From positions 6,491,501-6,555,500 of the forward strand of contig JABWDB010000009.1 in the NCBI GenBank assembly GCA_019614645.1: 64,000 nt of DNA. Reading direction: 5' to 3'. The position numbers and the translations under genes are program-made. Origin of the DNA: Stratiolaelaps scimitus (Eukaryota; Arthropoda; Arachnida; Mesostigmata; Laelapidae). Shown here piece by piece: positions 51,548-64,000 of this stretch (its first letter is position 1; each line of letters opens with the position of its first letter). Under the pieces are notes generated by a model, which was not told the DNA's origin, searched no databases, and saw only the letters and a program-made list of their open reading frames with translations.

Positions 51548-53800
51548 TATGTACGTTCGGTTTAGAGGGCAAACTCACCGTTGCGCAAGGGTCTCCATGA
51601 AGAAAAAAGGTGTCGTCGTTCACGGTTCTAACTAGAGCCGTCCCGGTAAAGAGGCGTGCAAGCCAACCCTAAGGGCCGAACCGAGCGAGGTCCGATTCCT
51701 CTGGCAAACCTACTCGGCCTCGCTTTATTCTGCTAGTAAAGTGCTGACGTCTGATTGCCGCTCGTGCGGTACAGAACTTTCATGTTCCGTTCGACTGACC
51801 CATCTGCCCGCTCATAGCCATACCACTACTTATCTATCCTGCGTTGATTAGAATAAGCAGGCTCGTCCTATCGGTCTGCTGCTTCTGGCGGTGCTCTGAC
51901 CTGCTATTTATTGACCTTTTGGTCGAGCAAACAGCTCTCGTAAGAACTCCCTCTCCTGCTCATTTGCTAGTGGGGGTATTAGCCAACTTACGGATAAGAT
52001 TGCCATGTACAAAGTCTGTTCGCGTGCATTCATACACGTACACGGGCACACGCCTATCAAGGAGCTACACTTGGTCGTCGAGTTTAGCATCGGATAGAAG
52101 GTGTAAAGTTGCTTGGATTGACGTCCTGATTCGTTTGGCAGGCCGTTTTATAGAAGGGTATGCAGCAACGAGAAGGCCTTAGCCATGTTCGGCGTATTGA
52201 GGGCTTAGAAAAAATTATGGAACGCGCACCACACAACCACTACAATAACAACGGCAGCAGCAGCAGCAGCAACAACAACAACAAACCGGCAGTAGCAGCA
52301 ACCATAGTTGCAAGTGGCAGCTTTGTCACCTCCCTGAGGCTGGTCGAAGCGCGCTAAGGCTTAACGCCTCTAATCCATTTGATAGCGAGCTAACAGGAGC
52401 TAACAAGGCGGCTGGCTCTGAGATAAGGGACAACAACAGATCGATGCTTACGACGCCATCCACTGGCTCAATGTTCATAGATACACGCGCATGCCGCATA
52501 TCTAGAAGTTGGAGAGCATTGTCATTCGTTTTTTTGACGCGTTCCCATGGGCTATATTAGTTAATCCGATAGTTGCATCCATCTCTCTTCCACTCTCTAT
52601 CAGCCTCCTTCCATGTGTCGCTCTCTACCTGCGATTCGCACTAGACGAACAGGCCGCCCGCGCTACTAATTAAATAAACGAGCCGTCGCTAACAACGACT
52701 AAGTAGGCGTCACTTCCTCCACAAGCAACTAAGCTCTAGGCGACTGAGGTAGGCTGAATTAAGCTTGCACAAACCTAGCCCCAACCTAAAGTAACTGACC
52801 AGCTAACGGGCGCTTGCGGCCACTGCTATTGCTAGAGCTGTCTCTCTCTCTCTCTTCTGCACGAGCACAGGTGGAGGAACAAGCGGTCATACGGTGCTCG
52901 TAGTTCTAGTCATAGGATAGCTGCGAACACCCTCCAACCACGTCATTGTCGCTTGCGGCGGGGGATTCGGTCGTTGCTGTCTGCGCTGCTCAGGGAGGGC
53001 CTGCGGGCGGGTCGCAGCTCCTCCATACACTTTGCACTTAGCCAAATTGAAGAAGGATAGACGATGCTTGCTGAACGAGGTGCGCACGTTTCTTTAGCGT
53101 TGGCTCCCGGCGGCGCCCGCCGGCTCTCCGTGCGATCTATCGCCTCTGAAATCCGACAGCTGTAGCTATACTGGCAAAGCAGGGTCGCAGGACTATTAAC
53201 CCATTATGTTATAGCCCGAACTCAACGCCGTTCGGAGCAGTTATGGCCAATTCTGATGGGGTAGCCACGAAGGGCAGACCATCACAGTCGATATTGAAGC
53301 CAATCGTGTCTGATCCACGTTGACTTGTTCTGGCTTGGAGCAATGTTGTTGGTAATCTTGCAATTGACTAACAGTTCTCATATGGGCTAAACGATCAGTG
53401 TTGTGTCAAGTTAGAGCGACAGCCTCAGAAAGTCCGCCCTGGTCGACCTCGCACTGATGTGCTGTCCGTACTCGCGATACTGACGAAAATCTCACAGCGG
53501 TGGCGGATTCTCACTATTGTTCATAATATTATGTAGATACTGAATACTGGTGAAACATTAGTGTTGAACAGATTCGCTGTAGCGGTGTCGAGATATAAAG
53601 CGCTTATGGGGAGACGGGTGTTGCTTAGGTTTGGACGAGTGTCGACAATGGATGGGTTTGGCACAAGTCCAATACCGAGCGGGTCTCACCCTTATGAGAT
53701 ACCTTACGTAGCCACCCGTTAGGGCGAACTATCAAACAAAATAGTTTTTCTACACTAGAGGATATCATACCGCTAAGGGCGAAGGTCATACTCCTCGTGG
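51548..53800. other. intergenic, GC-rich in part
   Basis: (GCA)n/(ACA)n lies at 52255-52285 and (CT)n at 52841-52855. The stretch 52350-53150 is GC-rich with overlapping open frames. No recognisable gene. Confidence 0.4.
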
Positions 53801-53807
53801 TATACGC

Positions 53808-54293
53808 CTAGGTGCAATCACCTGAGCGGCGAATCTGTTGCAGTTGGAACGAGACGCCTGAGAACTTGATAGTGCATCTTGTACACAGACGCTGCAATAA
53901 TACGAAGAATCCTGTAAGTAGGTCGTCACTCCGACGATCCTCTATGGCTAAGAATGTGTTATACGATCCGCATAATATGATGGCCGAGGCATGATTAACC
54001 CTTTCCTTTACTGAACGCAGTACATCTGATCTGAACCTTGATCTGAGACTTTCATCACCGGGGTTAAAATCGCCGCGAGTGAAGATGGGACATCGACTTA
54101 ATGGGAGTTCGATGACGCTATAGGGAGATGTAATAGTTAAATAATAATAATAATAATAATTTCGTAATACGTTATATGTATTAGGGCAAGAGATGACGCA
54201 TTGTCTAACAACTCGGTTCGACAAATAGTGAAAAACAAGATCGAGCCCAATGGAGCTTTCGACGCTCGATACGATAGTGGGAAGCAGATACAT
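53808..54293 (-). other. weak LINE-endonuclease-like frame
   Basis: A 161-codon frame without a convincing start contains SRCPIFTRGDFNPGDE, like the GDFN block of LINE endonucleases, after an (ATT)n-encoded Tyr run at 54165-54143. No other endonuclease motif is seen, so this may be chance. Confidence 0.2.
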
Positions 54294-54563
54294 ATTCTAG
54301 TTGGTTAGCATTTTCGATAAATATTTTATTTCGAGTTACGCTTTTTCAATGCGTTGTTTAGATAGAACGCCTAAACAAACAGCTGCAAAATTGGTTTCAA
54401 TCTTGGTGCGAGGCCACTATCTCCGCAGAATCTAGCCCATAGGCTTCAGAGCGTGGACGGGCCTTGTGTCTTTGAACTTTTCCGGTCCTTAAACTGAAAG
54501 AAGGGAACTCTAAAACAAGAATAATATATCATTATATATACCCCATAACTTTCTTCGCGAAAT

Positions 54564-54602
<39 letters not shown>

Positions 54603-55049
54603 GTCTATATCTTGTCTATCTATCATATATGTTCTACTGAAATTGAGACTGCCACTATATTCAAGCTGGCGTAGTATGAACTCAAGTTTGTGTTGAATAA
54701 ATCATTCATTTTGCCATTTCCCAGCAAAAATGTTCACCACCGCTTTTGAGCTTTGCTTCGCCCCCCGCCTGGATTAGGCGTTCTTATCTCAAAGACGGCA
54801 GGTGCAACAGACGTCTACGTGGCTTTTGAAGAATTGAAGGCAAATCCACTCAAAAAATGTTTTCTCATTACCCTTTCATTACGAACGAGTTCTTCTTCTT
54901 AAATTGTGCTATAGACTTTTATCTGGATACACTTAATTGTGTGCGAAAAGGTTTTGCTACCGATCCTTCACCAATAACCGGACGGAAGGTAAAGGTAAAG
55001 CTTCATTGCTTTATTAAAGGAACCGCATATAATGCTTAAGTTCTCTTAT
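54294..55049. other. intergenic
   Basis: A (CA)n(TA)n tract lies at 54563-54602. No gene seen. Confidence 0.45.
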
Positions 55050-55127
55050 ATGTCATGCTACGGGATTCGAACCTGCGGCCTCTGGCTTTTTACAGCCAGA
55101 GACTCAGCCGTCCAAGCCACCGCGCTG
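55050..55127 (-). pseudogene. tRNA-like pseudogene or SINE head
   Basis: Minus strand: an A-box-like TGGCTTGGACGG (55119-55108), an anticodon-like hairpin with 8-bp arms CTCTGGCT/AGCCAGAG (55101-55080), and an exact B-box GGTTCGAATCC (55072-55062). The acceptor ends do not pair and the loop has six bases, so a working tRNA is unlikely. It is more likely a decayed tRNA or the head of a tRNA-derived repeat. Confidence 0.6.
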
Positions 55128-56861
55128 AAGTAATTCATATTTAATCCCTTTGGTATACCGTCACCGATACGCTAGTGTCTCGAGCGTCGTTCAACTGTGG
55201 TCGCGCGTAGCTCGGACATATGCCAGGTCACCAACTGCATAACTTTATTCATATCATGCATAGATCGATGCACACACTCGAGTTAAGGCAAACATCTCTC
55301 CGTTCTGCCTTTTGCGAGGCTGACCAAAGTGACGGAGTGGAGAATCACGACGTCGGCATACGACGCGATGGTCATAGATATTCATATAAGGCAGTGACTC
55401 AAAGACGACGCCGTCCCCGGAATCAATGCAACGATCGATTTCCAGATGCAAAAATAGAACTTGTTTTAAGGGTCGCGAAGTTTGCTTGACCGTGCTAGTC
55501 ACTTGAAGCTTTTGCTATACTTGCACGCTATATATATATATCAACATCAATACAACGGGATCTACATGAAATTGTATGAAGCGGATCGTGCTTCGTCGGC
55601 TGTTATTTGGCCTCTTCACTTGGTTTGCTATATCTTTTTGCGGTTCCTCTCGACAGCTGCAAGTGAAATAATAGCTTGGCTGCGCTCCGTAAAAACAATT
55701 GAAATCAGAGAGAAATGAAATAATGGGGACGGAGTTTTGCCAGTCTCGTTGCTGCCGCCAGAGGCGGGCAAACAAGGTAATGTAGGCGGATTGGCCGTAT
55801 GACAGAAACTATATGTATGCGTGATGCAATGAGGTCGTCATCGTTATGCCTTACGGAGGCGTATCGGAAAGTGTTTGACGAGAGAAGGACTGGGAGCCAG
55901 CCATAAACGAAAGTCCACCATACAATGTAAGGCTGATTGGATAAATAATGTAGTAAATCCTCACATATATGGAAAACGGGCTGGTTCGACAACTTCCTGC
56001 TGCTGTTATTGTTGTTGTCGTCGAAAGGGATAAACTTGGATATAATGAACCGTTCATATGTAGCTGTCGGTGGTGGCATATAATCTATAGGGAGGGGTTT
56101 CATATACAATAGATAATCAATAGGCTGACATGCTAATATAACTAACAGCGCACAGGAAATCGCTGTGGTATTCGCAGAGATGGAATGAGAATATTGTATA
56201 TATGTCCACGCTTGTCTGGTTCCCTGCCTGCTTTTATGCCTGTTGCTTCAGACGTCCACTTCTTTGCCTCGTGTCCATTTCCGCGATACGGACATACCTC
56301 GATCACAGCAGATATTTTCTCTCTCTCTCTTTAACCACTGCCACCCGAAGTGAGTCCAAACGGCGAGAGCGAGAGAGCTCGCGTCCAGCTCCTCCACCCG
56401 TCAAGCGATCATTGTTCGGGACTCACAGCTCCCTGGATACTCGCTTTCTGCTCGCGAGCGCCCAGCCGTGCACTAATTAGTGGGACTTTTTTTTTGCCTC
56501 AGAGAGTGAGTGAGTGCCGCGGAGCATGCAAGCGTCCATTAAATATCATACACCCAGCCGACAGAGAACCGCTACTGTGGGGGAAACGCCAGACAATACA
56601 CAATATGACCATATTGGTGGACTGGCCCCGCTAGACCATACGCCATCTGCAAAGCGCAAAAGGGCATGTAAATTTTAATTATCTGTATATATATATTATT
56701 CTCTCTCCCTCTCTCGGGCGTCCTCTCGGTGTCGCTTGCGGTTCACCTATCGGCTTCATTTTTCGCTGTGCTGGCTTCGAGACCGTCACAGGGCAGCCCG
56801 GGCACGTGATGCTCTCTGGAGAAGTCCAAAGATGTTCCGGAGAAGATCCAACGATGTATGT
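55128..56861. other. intergenic
   Basis: I see no gene; 56200-56620 is GC-rich with a (CT)n run near 56312-56330. A (CT)n patch also occurs at 56700-56720. Confidence 0.4.
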
Positions 56862-56935
56862 GTCACGATTTGAACCCAAGCCATATTATTGGCATGACCC
56901 AATACGCCTTCCACTAGACCATCTGTAGGACTAGG
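56862..56935 (-). pseudogene. second tRNA-like pseudogene or SINE head
   Basis: Minus strand: an A-box TGGTCTAGTGG (56921-56911, identical to the A box of many Glu, Gly and Asp tRNAs), an anticodon-like hairpin TATTGG/CCAATA with a 6-base loop, and a degenerate B-box GGGTTCAAATC (56877-56867). The acceptor arms do not pair. Confidence 0.55.
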
Positions 56936-57164
56936 CACATTATATTCGCAATAGATAAAACATTTCGGGATCGATCGAGCCCAGGAGGGCTCTTCATCTA
57001 TGAGCGCACGGATTCGAGGGGCTCTTGTGGAAGGACAGCCCCAAGGGGTCATCACAGAAGAGGACAACGACGAGCAAGATATACAAGAATAGTTAATGGC
57101 GTCGAAAGAATTGATCAATCGACCCCGCTCCCAGCAAGGCGAGCACCATTGGAAACGGTGGGAA

Positions 57165-57324
57165 CATCAACCGGAACGCCCAAATCCTCTACTGGACTGA
57201 TGAGTGAGCAGAACAAGACTCCAAAGAAGTGCAAAGCAGAAGCATCTCCACGAAGTAGCGTTGCAGTCTCAGACGATGAGAGCGGCGAGCTGAACATGGA
57301 GCAAACTGAGGAGGAATACCGGTA
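57165..57324 (+). CDS. possible coding exon ending at GTAAGC donor
   Basis: One plus frame is open through Ser/Thr/Lys-rich sequence to SDDESGELNMEQTEEEYR and then TACCG|GTAAGC. It has an ordinary intracellular composition but no recognisable domain, no start and no partner exon. It could be a gag-like remnant. Low support. Confidence 0.2.
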
Positions 57325-58224
57325 AGCATGTGACGATTGGCGCAAGTATTGAAAGCCCAAGGAAGCTTATTAAAACATACGGCACCAAGCAGTGTGTCCC
57401 TCTGGAGAGACGGACAACGTGACACATACACTATTCACGTGCAGCAGGTTTTCAATGCCATGCTCGCGACAGCGAACGGCTGGTCCAACGGGGCGCGTTT
57501 CTTGGACGGGATGATGCAGAAAAAGGAGGAGTTAGAAAAGATAAGACGGGCGGGACCTAGAAGAAGGCCGACCGGGAGAGGCTTCTTCTGGAGTCGGACC
57601 GGTTGTAAAGGACCTAGCTTAACTAAAGGCACCCCCTCCCTCCCCTGGAGGACTCTGAAGACATACTGAGTAATTGGTTCTACGCCTCTGGGGAAGTTAA
57701 AGAAATAGGTTGGTAAGAGATGTACGATGCATACGGGATTTTGAAGAGCATTGCTGGAAACTGAACGTCACACGAGGCTCGGGAGCGAGGAGGGAGCGGG
57801 TGGGAGGCGTAACAAATGTTGTATTATGTTACATATAATATATAACTTGGCATCATGGATAGTGACGCTGATTACATCTGCGTTAGCAAAATGAAATGTG
57901 GGCCAGAGCGGGACACGAGCGAGTAGCCGCATATTCATCATATGCATGTATACTACATGCACGTGATGCGTATGATAGCTGCACTCAAATAACTTCCAGC
58001 TATTGAAATCTGCTTAACAACAGCGCCACAACTGGACAACAACAACAACAACAACAGCAACAACGATAATCGACGCATTCGGAAGTGTCCGTGCAAGCTA
58101 TTATCTCCCTTAGAGATCGACTGACTCGTCGACTGTTGGACACCTAAGCACCGTTTTACCAGCGTCCGAACGCCTCAAGTGACAAGAGGTGCGGTAATAT
58201 CCTACCTAGTAAAATAAAGTAAAT
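57325..58224. other. intergenic
   Basis: An ACA-type repeat lies at 58038-58062. A 110-codon plus frame at 57337-57669 is not recognisable. No gene supported. Confidence 0.4.
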
Positions 58225-58335
58225 TTCCCTGGCTGACTCGCACCCAACACGGCACTGCTTTCGGCATTGCTGCATATGACGGACAACCGCTTTACATGCA
58301 AATGTGCACCGGTGGGGATCAAACATAAATTTGGT
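58225..58335 (-). repeat. tRNA-derived SINE-like repeat, copy B
   Basis: It matches 37945-38110 over about 60 bases in the same orientation and ends at the B-box-like position (GATCCCCACCGG on the minus strand). The tRNA-like part beyond it is lost, so this copy is truncated. Confidence 0.65.
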
Positions 58336-59961
58336 ATTATGGCTTTTCACATAGATAGACGAGATTTTCAATATCTTACATTTTGTGCCGGGGGGGAGGG
58401 GTATCGAAAATGAATGAATCTATGACGATATTAGAAATGAATGTGGTTCAGTCATCGAATATTTCCTGTCGTCAATTATTGTATATTTACATTTTGTTTA
58501 ACTAGTCGAAGATCAACATCACGTTTATCGCAGCTGTTGTGACGATTTGACATCATATTTTTATTATTATTATGTGTCTTGTAGTCGTAAATTCATTTCG
58601 AAATAGACACGATAGCGGTTGTGGTTTATTCTTCTTCGAAATGAAGTGAAATTAAGAAAAATTACGAGCTAATGCGCCACGCGCTAGGCTTCAAGCTCAC
58701 AATGAGAATCATCCCTTTCAGTGCTGTGTAATTGAAGTCGGTGGACTGCCTGGCTGGCCGTCAGGTTTCTCCGTAATACAATTTTATATATATCTTTGTC
58801 TACCGTATATATATATATATATATATATACATATATAACACACTGCGTACTAATTCTATGGTAGGCACGTGCATGTACGGCAATACTGTCGACTCTTGGC
58901 GTGCTCATGATATATACGAAGCTTATCGGCGAATTGATCCGGGGGAGTATGCGCGAGCGAGAGAACGAGCCTTAAAACCCTATTTTCGGAACACTGCATA
59001 GACGACACTCGGCGAATAGCACCGTTGTGCGGCGTCACACTCACTCGTCAAACCGAGAGACCCCTCGAGAGAGAAACGGGGGACATCCGCCATTCCACGA
59101 ACGAAACGCGGCCGATGGAGACTAATCCAATAATCCAGGCATTGGGAAAGGGCCATCGAGGGTCATGGTTGCTACAGGCCTCGCTCTGAGCAGGATAATG
59201 GAAGATTTGCCCAGTCGGGCTTCACCCAGACAGTCGAGCGGATGTCCATTTTATGTATTCATCGAGGGCGAATAACCAGCAAATGTGTCTTCGAGTCGTC
59301 AGGCTTTGGCGGCGAACCGATTGCCCCCTGCTGCGATCAAATCGTACACATGTAAGTGACAGTACATTGCCGCTACTGCTGGGTGAGCATGAATATCGTG
59401 AAATCTCCTGTTCGTATTAGGATAGTACGCTATCTAGCATACTACTACGAGAAGTGGTACAGGGCGGAAATTGAGTGGAACGTAATGAGAGTCCGGCAAA
59501 GGAATCGATGTTGCCATACTTGATCTGTGTTGCACAGAGTTGAAGAGATCTCTCACCGGGGAACGGTTGGAACTACCGTACACTGGCGTTCGAGACGAGA
59601 CTAACTTGTCGACTTGGAGATATTTCTATTGACTATTTAAAACATTAGAAGATCACAGGTCACGTTTTGAAAATCGTACCAACTTAATTATGTATTTTCT
59701 GCATAAAATGCCAATGTCAGTGACAGTTGTACATACAGTTCTACGGAGCAGATTTTTTAAATGATTATCTCTTTATTATCATTATTAGAATAAACATAAC
59801 AGAGTAGTTTGGGAGGTAGAGACATTAACTCCCTGCAAATTTGTGGCGTTTTGTGGCGCAAAAAAATGGCGTTTTGCCCTAACCAGGAAATAGGCCAATA
59901 TGATTACCATGGCGTTTATTTCTGCATAATGTTTTCTCGTCAACCTATGTTCACCAAGACA

Positions 59962-59998
<37 letters not shown>

Positions 59999-60843
59999 TC
60001 GAAATAACTCGATATATAATCGATCTCGAAAATAATTCTAATTGAAAATTTTTGAGTGACAGCAGGTTTTTTTATAATTCTTATATTCATTCATTCGTTC
60101 ATTTTCGAAAGTGCAGTTTCATAATGCTTAAATTCTCGGAAAATAATTTATGATAAAAGGTGTATGTATAACATTGTCAGGATAATCTGACAATATATGA
60201 TATATAGATCAATCCACGGGAAGTGCCGAGGTGGGCTGCTTAAATTTGGAGCAGAGCATGGGCCTGAGGCGGAACCCGTCGCGGGCACAATAGCAAATAA
60301 CGTGGTCTTTCATCCAAATGGTTGAAGATTTATACAACTATGATGTCAATACACTCGAGATGCCTGGAGTGTGACGTTTAGAAGCCACTAACCTTTTTTT
60401 AATCCTGAGCGTGTTTGAAACAAATGAAGTCAGTCGGAGACCTCGTCGCGAGCCGCATCTGAGCCATATATAGAACATAATTTTGTGTTCCACGTCAACT
60501 TGTTCCAAAAACCTCATAGCTAGATAACTCTCACGCTTAGATAGTTATGAAATTGTTTAGCGCAGTGCAGATAAACACCAAGCATCGTTCGTAATAATCC
60601 CAACAGTGTTTGTGAGATATTAGTCAAGCTTTCCCGCTCTATAAGATGTTCCGAGTTCGATTTGCAGCACCGACCGGATCTCTAGACAACAATAAACATA
60701 CCACGGATCTGCACGGCAGGTTGTTCTGCCTTCCAAATGTAGTCTTGTTGATTTTATATTTGGAGTGGCGCATATTACGATACGTCCGGCGCATATTGTA
60801 TAGTGTAGCATATTCATACAATAGTGGCTTATTGCTTCGTAAG
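58336..60843. other. intergenic, microsatellites
   Basis: There are (TA)n tracts at 58806-58837 and 59962-59996 and a G run near 58389. No gene supported. Confidence 0.45.
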
Positions 60844-60950
60844 ACAACTATTACACATTATATTATACACATTATATTACAACTATTACACATTATATTA
60901 TACACATTATATTACAACTATTACACATTATATTATACACATTATATTTC
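60844..60950. repeat. 35-bp tandem repeat, three copies
   Basis: The unit starts ACAACTATTACACATTATAT. Copies begin at 60844, 60879 and 60914 and are nearly identical. Confidence 0.95.
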
Positions 60951-62493
60951 ACTATTCCTCAAAGTTGGTCACCCATTGAATGGGAAACCTCACCCGTCCT
61001 CTTTACTGTAGACATCGAAACGCCTTTGTTCAAAGTGAAATCCTTCCTCGTGATACAAAGACCGAGAGCCCGCCACCAAGACGGCGTTATGTTACTAAAT
61101 ACTTCTCCTCCCTCGCCCGTCCCGTCCCGGCTCTCAGTATCACTTTCTATGGGTGTTTATCTCCAACAATACGAGACTGGTACACAATTCATTAATTAGA
61201 ATGGATGACGAAGGCAGGTAGTTTGTCGATCCCGTTTGCAGCACTTACAGTCCCACATGAGTGCGTCGAGAGAGAGAGAGAGGTTTGCGCAGTGACTGAA
61301 GAGCTTTGAGTTAAACGGCGGGTGGGAGGTATTGATGTCGAGGGAGCTCACTACCACATTGAGGGTAGTATGGCGTCAAGCAAACTCCATCCAGCGTCAA
61401 CTTTCCAGGGGGACCGCTTTGCCAGTCGGACAGCAAAACCTGTGGGGGAGAGGGCGCCAGTGTGTGTGTGCATGCAAGCGTGAATCTGTGGGGCGGGGGG
61501 TCGAAGACGATGTGGGTTTAAGGCTTCGGTGTCCTGGCCTTTCCTGCTACGGGGACGAACGGAATCCGAAGGACCAGGGTCCGGCGAACATCGGGGGTAG
61601 TCGGTCGTTTATGGTAACTGGGATCCACTTCGGAAAAGGCTGCAGACAGCAGACACAGAGCCATAGGGGACGTGCTGCTGCTGCTGTCGTTTCGCTAGTT
61701 CGATCCGTGGCAGCGACGAAGAGCATGGACATGGGGTTCGGCGTGGAGGTCTGGGGACACGTTTTGGGGGAGAGTGGGGTATCGCACACGGAGATGGCTC
61801 AACTCGAGCGACAAAGTGCCGATTCTTAATTAAGCTAATGAATACAACCCACCCCCCCTCCCCCGTTTCCGTCTTCCACCGAAGCCTCGTCGCGTTCTGA
61901 CGCCTGCGTGGTTCTGCTGGCGGTCGTCTATCTTGCCTTTCCTTTCCGGACGATCTGCATCGTTCAAACTTGATCCTCGTTTCGTTCTTTCCCTTAGTTT
62001 GCTCTTCGCGACGGCGACGACGCTTTAGTAGTCTCAATGTGCTCCCTCTCATTCGCTATCTCGCGTTTGCCTTCGCCTTTTTCGCGCGCCAGCAAGCCCC
62101 CTCTCCCTTATGGGTATCTAGCCAGAGCGAGCAGTATCGGGGGTCCAGCAGTCGGCACTAACTCCACGTTAACAAACACTCACAGATAAACGCCACCACC
62201 TGAATTCGCTTCTCCAAGGCCTTCTCGCACATAGAACACGCGCGCGCCATATGTCACACTCATATTTCCGCCACATATTCCTGCTCATTAATGTCTAGCT
62301 AGCATACCGTTTGCTTTGACACGTTTAATCTCGTCCACGCTAACCTCTCTTGACTTAGAACACCTATCTAATCGAAATGAACACTCGGATCATCTCAATT
62401 TAATGACAACGGACGACTGCCCACGCGTAGATGTGCATTCAGTGTGCTGCAACTGTTAACTCGTTCGTGAGCTCGATGAGATTGACGCGCCCC
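60951..62493. other. GC-rich block, possible regulatory region
   Basis: The sequence at 61200-62160 is GC-rich with overlapping open frames of up to 165 codons and a CTG/GCTG patch near 61675. No recognisable domain. A promoter region is possible. Confidence 0.35.
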
Positions 62494-62571
62494 GCCACTG
62501 GCTTCGCTTGGAACTTTCTCCCAACTGAAAGCTCTACAAGAGTGGAGAAAGTTCTAAGCGAAGCCAGTGGC
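62494..62571. repeat. 28-bp hairpin with one wobble mismatch
   Basis: The left arm at 62494-62521 (starts GCCACTGGCTTCGC) pairs with 62544-62571 (ends GCGAAGCCAGTGGC) with one G:U-type mismatch and a 22-nt loop. It has the size of a precursor microRNA hairpin, but almost perfect pairing suits a foldback or terminal-repeat element equally. Confidence 0.9.
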
Positions 62572-62932
62572 TAACTGGTCCGTGGGTAATCGAGAGGGTG
62601 TGCAAATATGCAAAGATAGTCGTAACCTTAGGTACATATGGAAAAAGGCCGCACCCCATAAAAATACCGAGCCGAGGAGGATCGCCTAGACTCGCGCTTG
62701 CGAAGTCACTATTCGTCATTATGGCATCGCCGTCGTGTTCAACTGCTGATCGGGTCTCAGTGAAATGTCCATTTCACAGTGTCACAGTGAAATGCGCCAC
62801 CCAAAGCTATCACAAGATAATCTCCGCACGAGAGTGCGCATGATTTACAATAATAACATATGATCAGTTAGTCTATTATTTTGACATTTACTCATTAACA
62901 CATTTAGTTATATGACATCATTTTTCAAGGCT
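62572..62932. other. intergenic between hairpin and 3' UTR candidate
   Basis: Nothing is seen here besides short repeats of GTGAAATG near 62760. Confidence 0.4.
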
Positions 62933-62938
62933 TTTATT
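62933..62938 (-). terminator. possible poly(A) signal for terminal exon at 63292
   Basis: Minus-strand AATAAA lies about 350 nt past the stop of the candidate last exon, which suits a short 3' UTR. Confidence 0.3.
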
Positions 62939-63291
62939 CGCCAAAAGTTACATCAACCAGCAGTGGTAACAAAGGTAGCATACCTCGGCTGGCATCAGTT
63001 AGCGTCGATTTCTTCAATCCAACGTTCGAATGATACAATGTTTACATCTGTTGAACCCTTCATTGTATTACTTGAGCAGGATGTCATTTGATCATGGTGG
63101 CATACCGCATTATCTATTACGGACTCGCACATGTGATAGTTACATCTATATCTCAGCCTGAAAAAAAGCCCTGGCGGTGACACGCGCAGTACAGCTGCAA
63201 CGAACTATGCTGGAATTCAAAAATAAATCGGAACCCTATCCTCAGCGGAGACACTCTCCGCGTACGTTACACTTCTGGTCCACTTTTTCCG

Positions 63292-63614
63292 TTAAGTGGC
63301 GATGGCCTCATTGATCGAGGCGAACAGAGCCATTATTATCGAAGCTCGGAAGCCGAAATCTACTTCACTATTAGCTGTACACTGAACGACGCCGGCATCG
63401 GCGTCCATAACATCAGCTAGCATCGAACACTCACTGAAAGCAGTGCTTTTTCCATCCGAATTAAATGGCTGTCTTTTTTCCGAAGGACTTCTATATTCCG
63501 AATGGCTTTGGTTTGGAATAGGTCGTCTCCCTCCAGTTGATTGAATCGATACCTCTAGTGCCGCCTTCAGGGCTTCTATCAGGCTCGTTTTTCTCTTGAG
63601 GTAGCCTCGGGTTC
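63292..63614 (-). CDS. candidate last coding exon, gene continues right
   Basis: Minus-strand open frame of about 107 codons from a CCCCAG acceptor (end at 63615) to a TAA at 63292-63294. Nothing marks a start, so it is an internal or last exon of a gene whose other exons lie to the right. It begins RGYLKRKTSLIEALKAAL and ends FASINEAIAT. It is rich in Ser, Glu and Ala with balanced composition and no low-complexity run. I do not recognise it. In its favour: one long frame is open, the acceptor is good and a poly(A) signal follows. Confidence 0.45.
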
Positions 63615-64000
63615 CTGGGGACTACCCTAAGATTGTTCAGTCCCTATGGGATTTGTTAGAGTCGGATGCTGGTCCTTGCCAATCAGGCAAGAAATGCAAT
63701 AACTCATTGATCTTTCTCTCTTTCTCTCTCCCTCTCTCTCTTTCTCTCGCTCGAGAAGCACTGATTTTTTAAATTTCCGACTCTAATTATGCGTTCATAT
63801 GATTTATTTCATAGGTTGATTTTCGTTTTCTTTTTGTATTATATACAGCTGTCACTCTGCTTAGTCATTCTGGCCGAATCCTTCCCACATCGAGTTCCGT
63901 TGGTGTCCCTCAAAGTAAATTTCTGTACCGTATCACCGATATTGTGTACATTCCCATTTTATTGTGTATAGTGCGAACGACTTGTACCATGCCGCAATGC
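63615..64000. other. window end, (CT)n tract
   Basis: (CT)n lies at 63712-63750, a pyrimidine-rich stretch on the plus strand. Upstream exons of the minus-strand gene ending at 63292 would be expected to the right. None seen within the window. Confidence 0.35.

Overview
This is a eukaryotic nuclear window with low gene density. Arthropod is the best guess, possibly a parasitiform mite or a relative; that is inferred from overall character, not from a diagnostic marker. The evidence for a eukaryote is an RNA polymerase II factor (TFIIF alpha), XK-related membrane proteins, GT-AG introns including 59-60 nt ones, AATAAA poly(A) signals, decayed LINE and Ty3/Gypsy-like copies, tRNA-like repeats and many (TA)n tracts. 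No operon or other prokaryotic layout is visible.

Layout. About 2.2-6.7 kb and 9.3-13.8 kb are two direct copies of one segment. Each holds a single-exon XK-related protein gene (562 and 574 aa) with a spliced 5' UTR and about 2 kb of 3' flank. Between them lies a broken minus-strand LINE (ORF1-like and reverse transcriptase pieces). The copies differ unevenly: the coding halves diverge, while about 600 bases of flank look identical. From 13.8 to 31 kb I find no confident gene, only a GC-rich stretch at 15.2-17.9 kb, microsatellites, a 30-bp minisatellite and a possible first exon near 28.5 kb. At 31.6 kb there is a possible last exon of a cysteine-rich secreted protein next to a long palindrome. 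At 32.1-34.7 kb two minus-strand genes encode related four-helix membrane proteins.

At 38.5 kb there is a second LINE reverse transcriptase scrap beside a tRNA-derived repeat. At 39.4-41.3 kb lies the minus-strand TFIIF alpha gene, the most secure call in the window, intact and intronless. An ankyrin-repeat relic (43.5 kb) and a Ty3/Gypsy-like relic (43.9-46.1 kb) follow. From 46.8 to 51.6 kb there are two diverged minus-strand relics of one membrane-protein family, possibly chemoreceptors. The last 12 kb is mostly non-coding: tRNA-like repeats, GC-rich blocks, a 28-bp hairpin, and a good candidate last exon at 63.3-63.6 kb for a minus-strand gene that continues beyond the window.

The genes do not form a pathway. 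The main themes are local duplication of membrane-protein genes and steady decay of retroelements. Exons without an ATG were read by eye from splice signals and open frames, so they are provisional.
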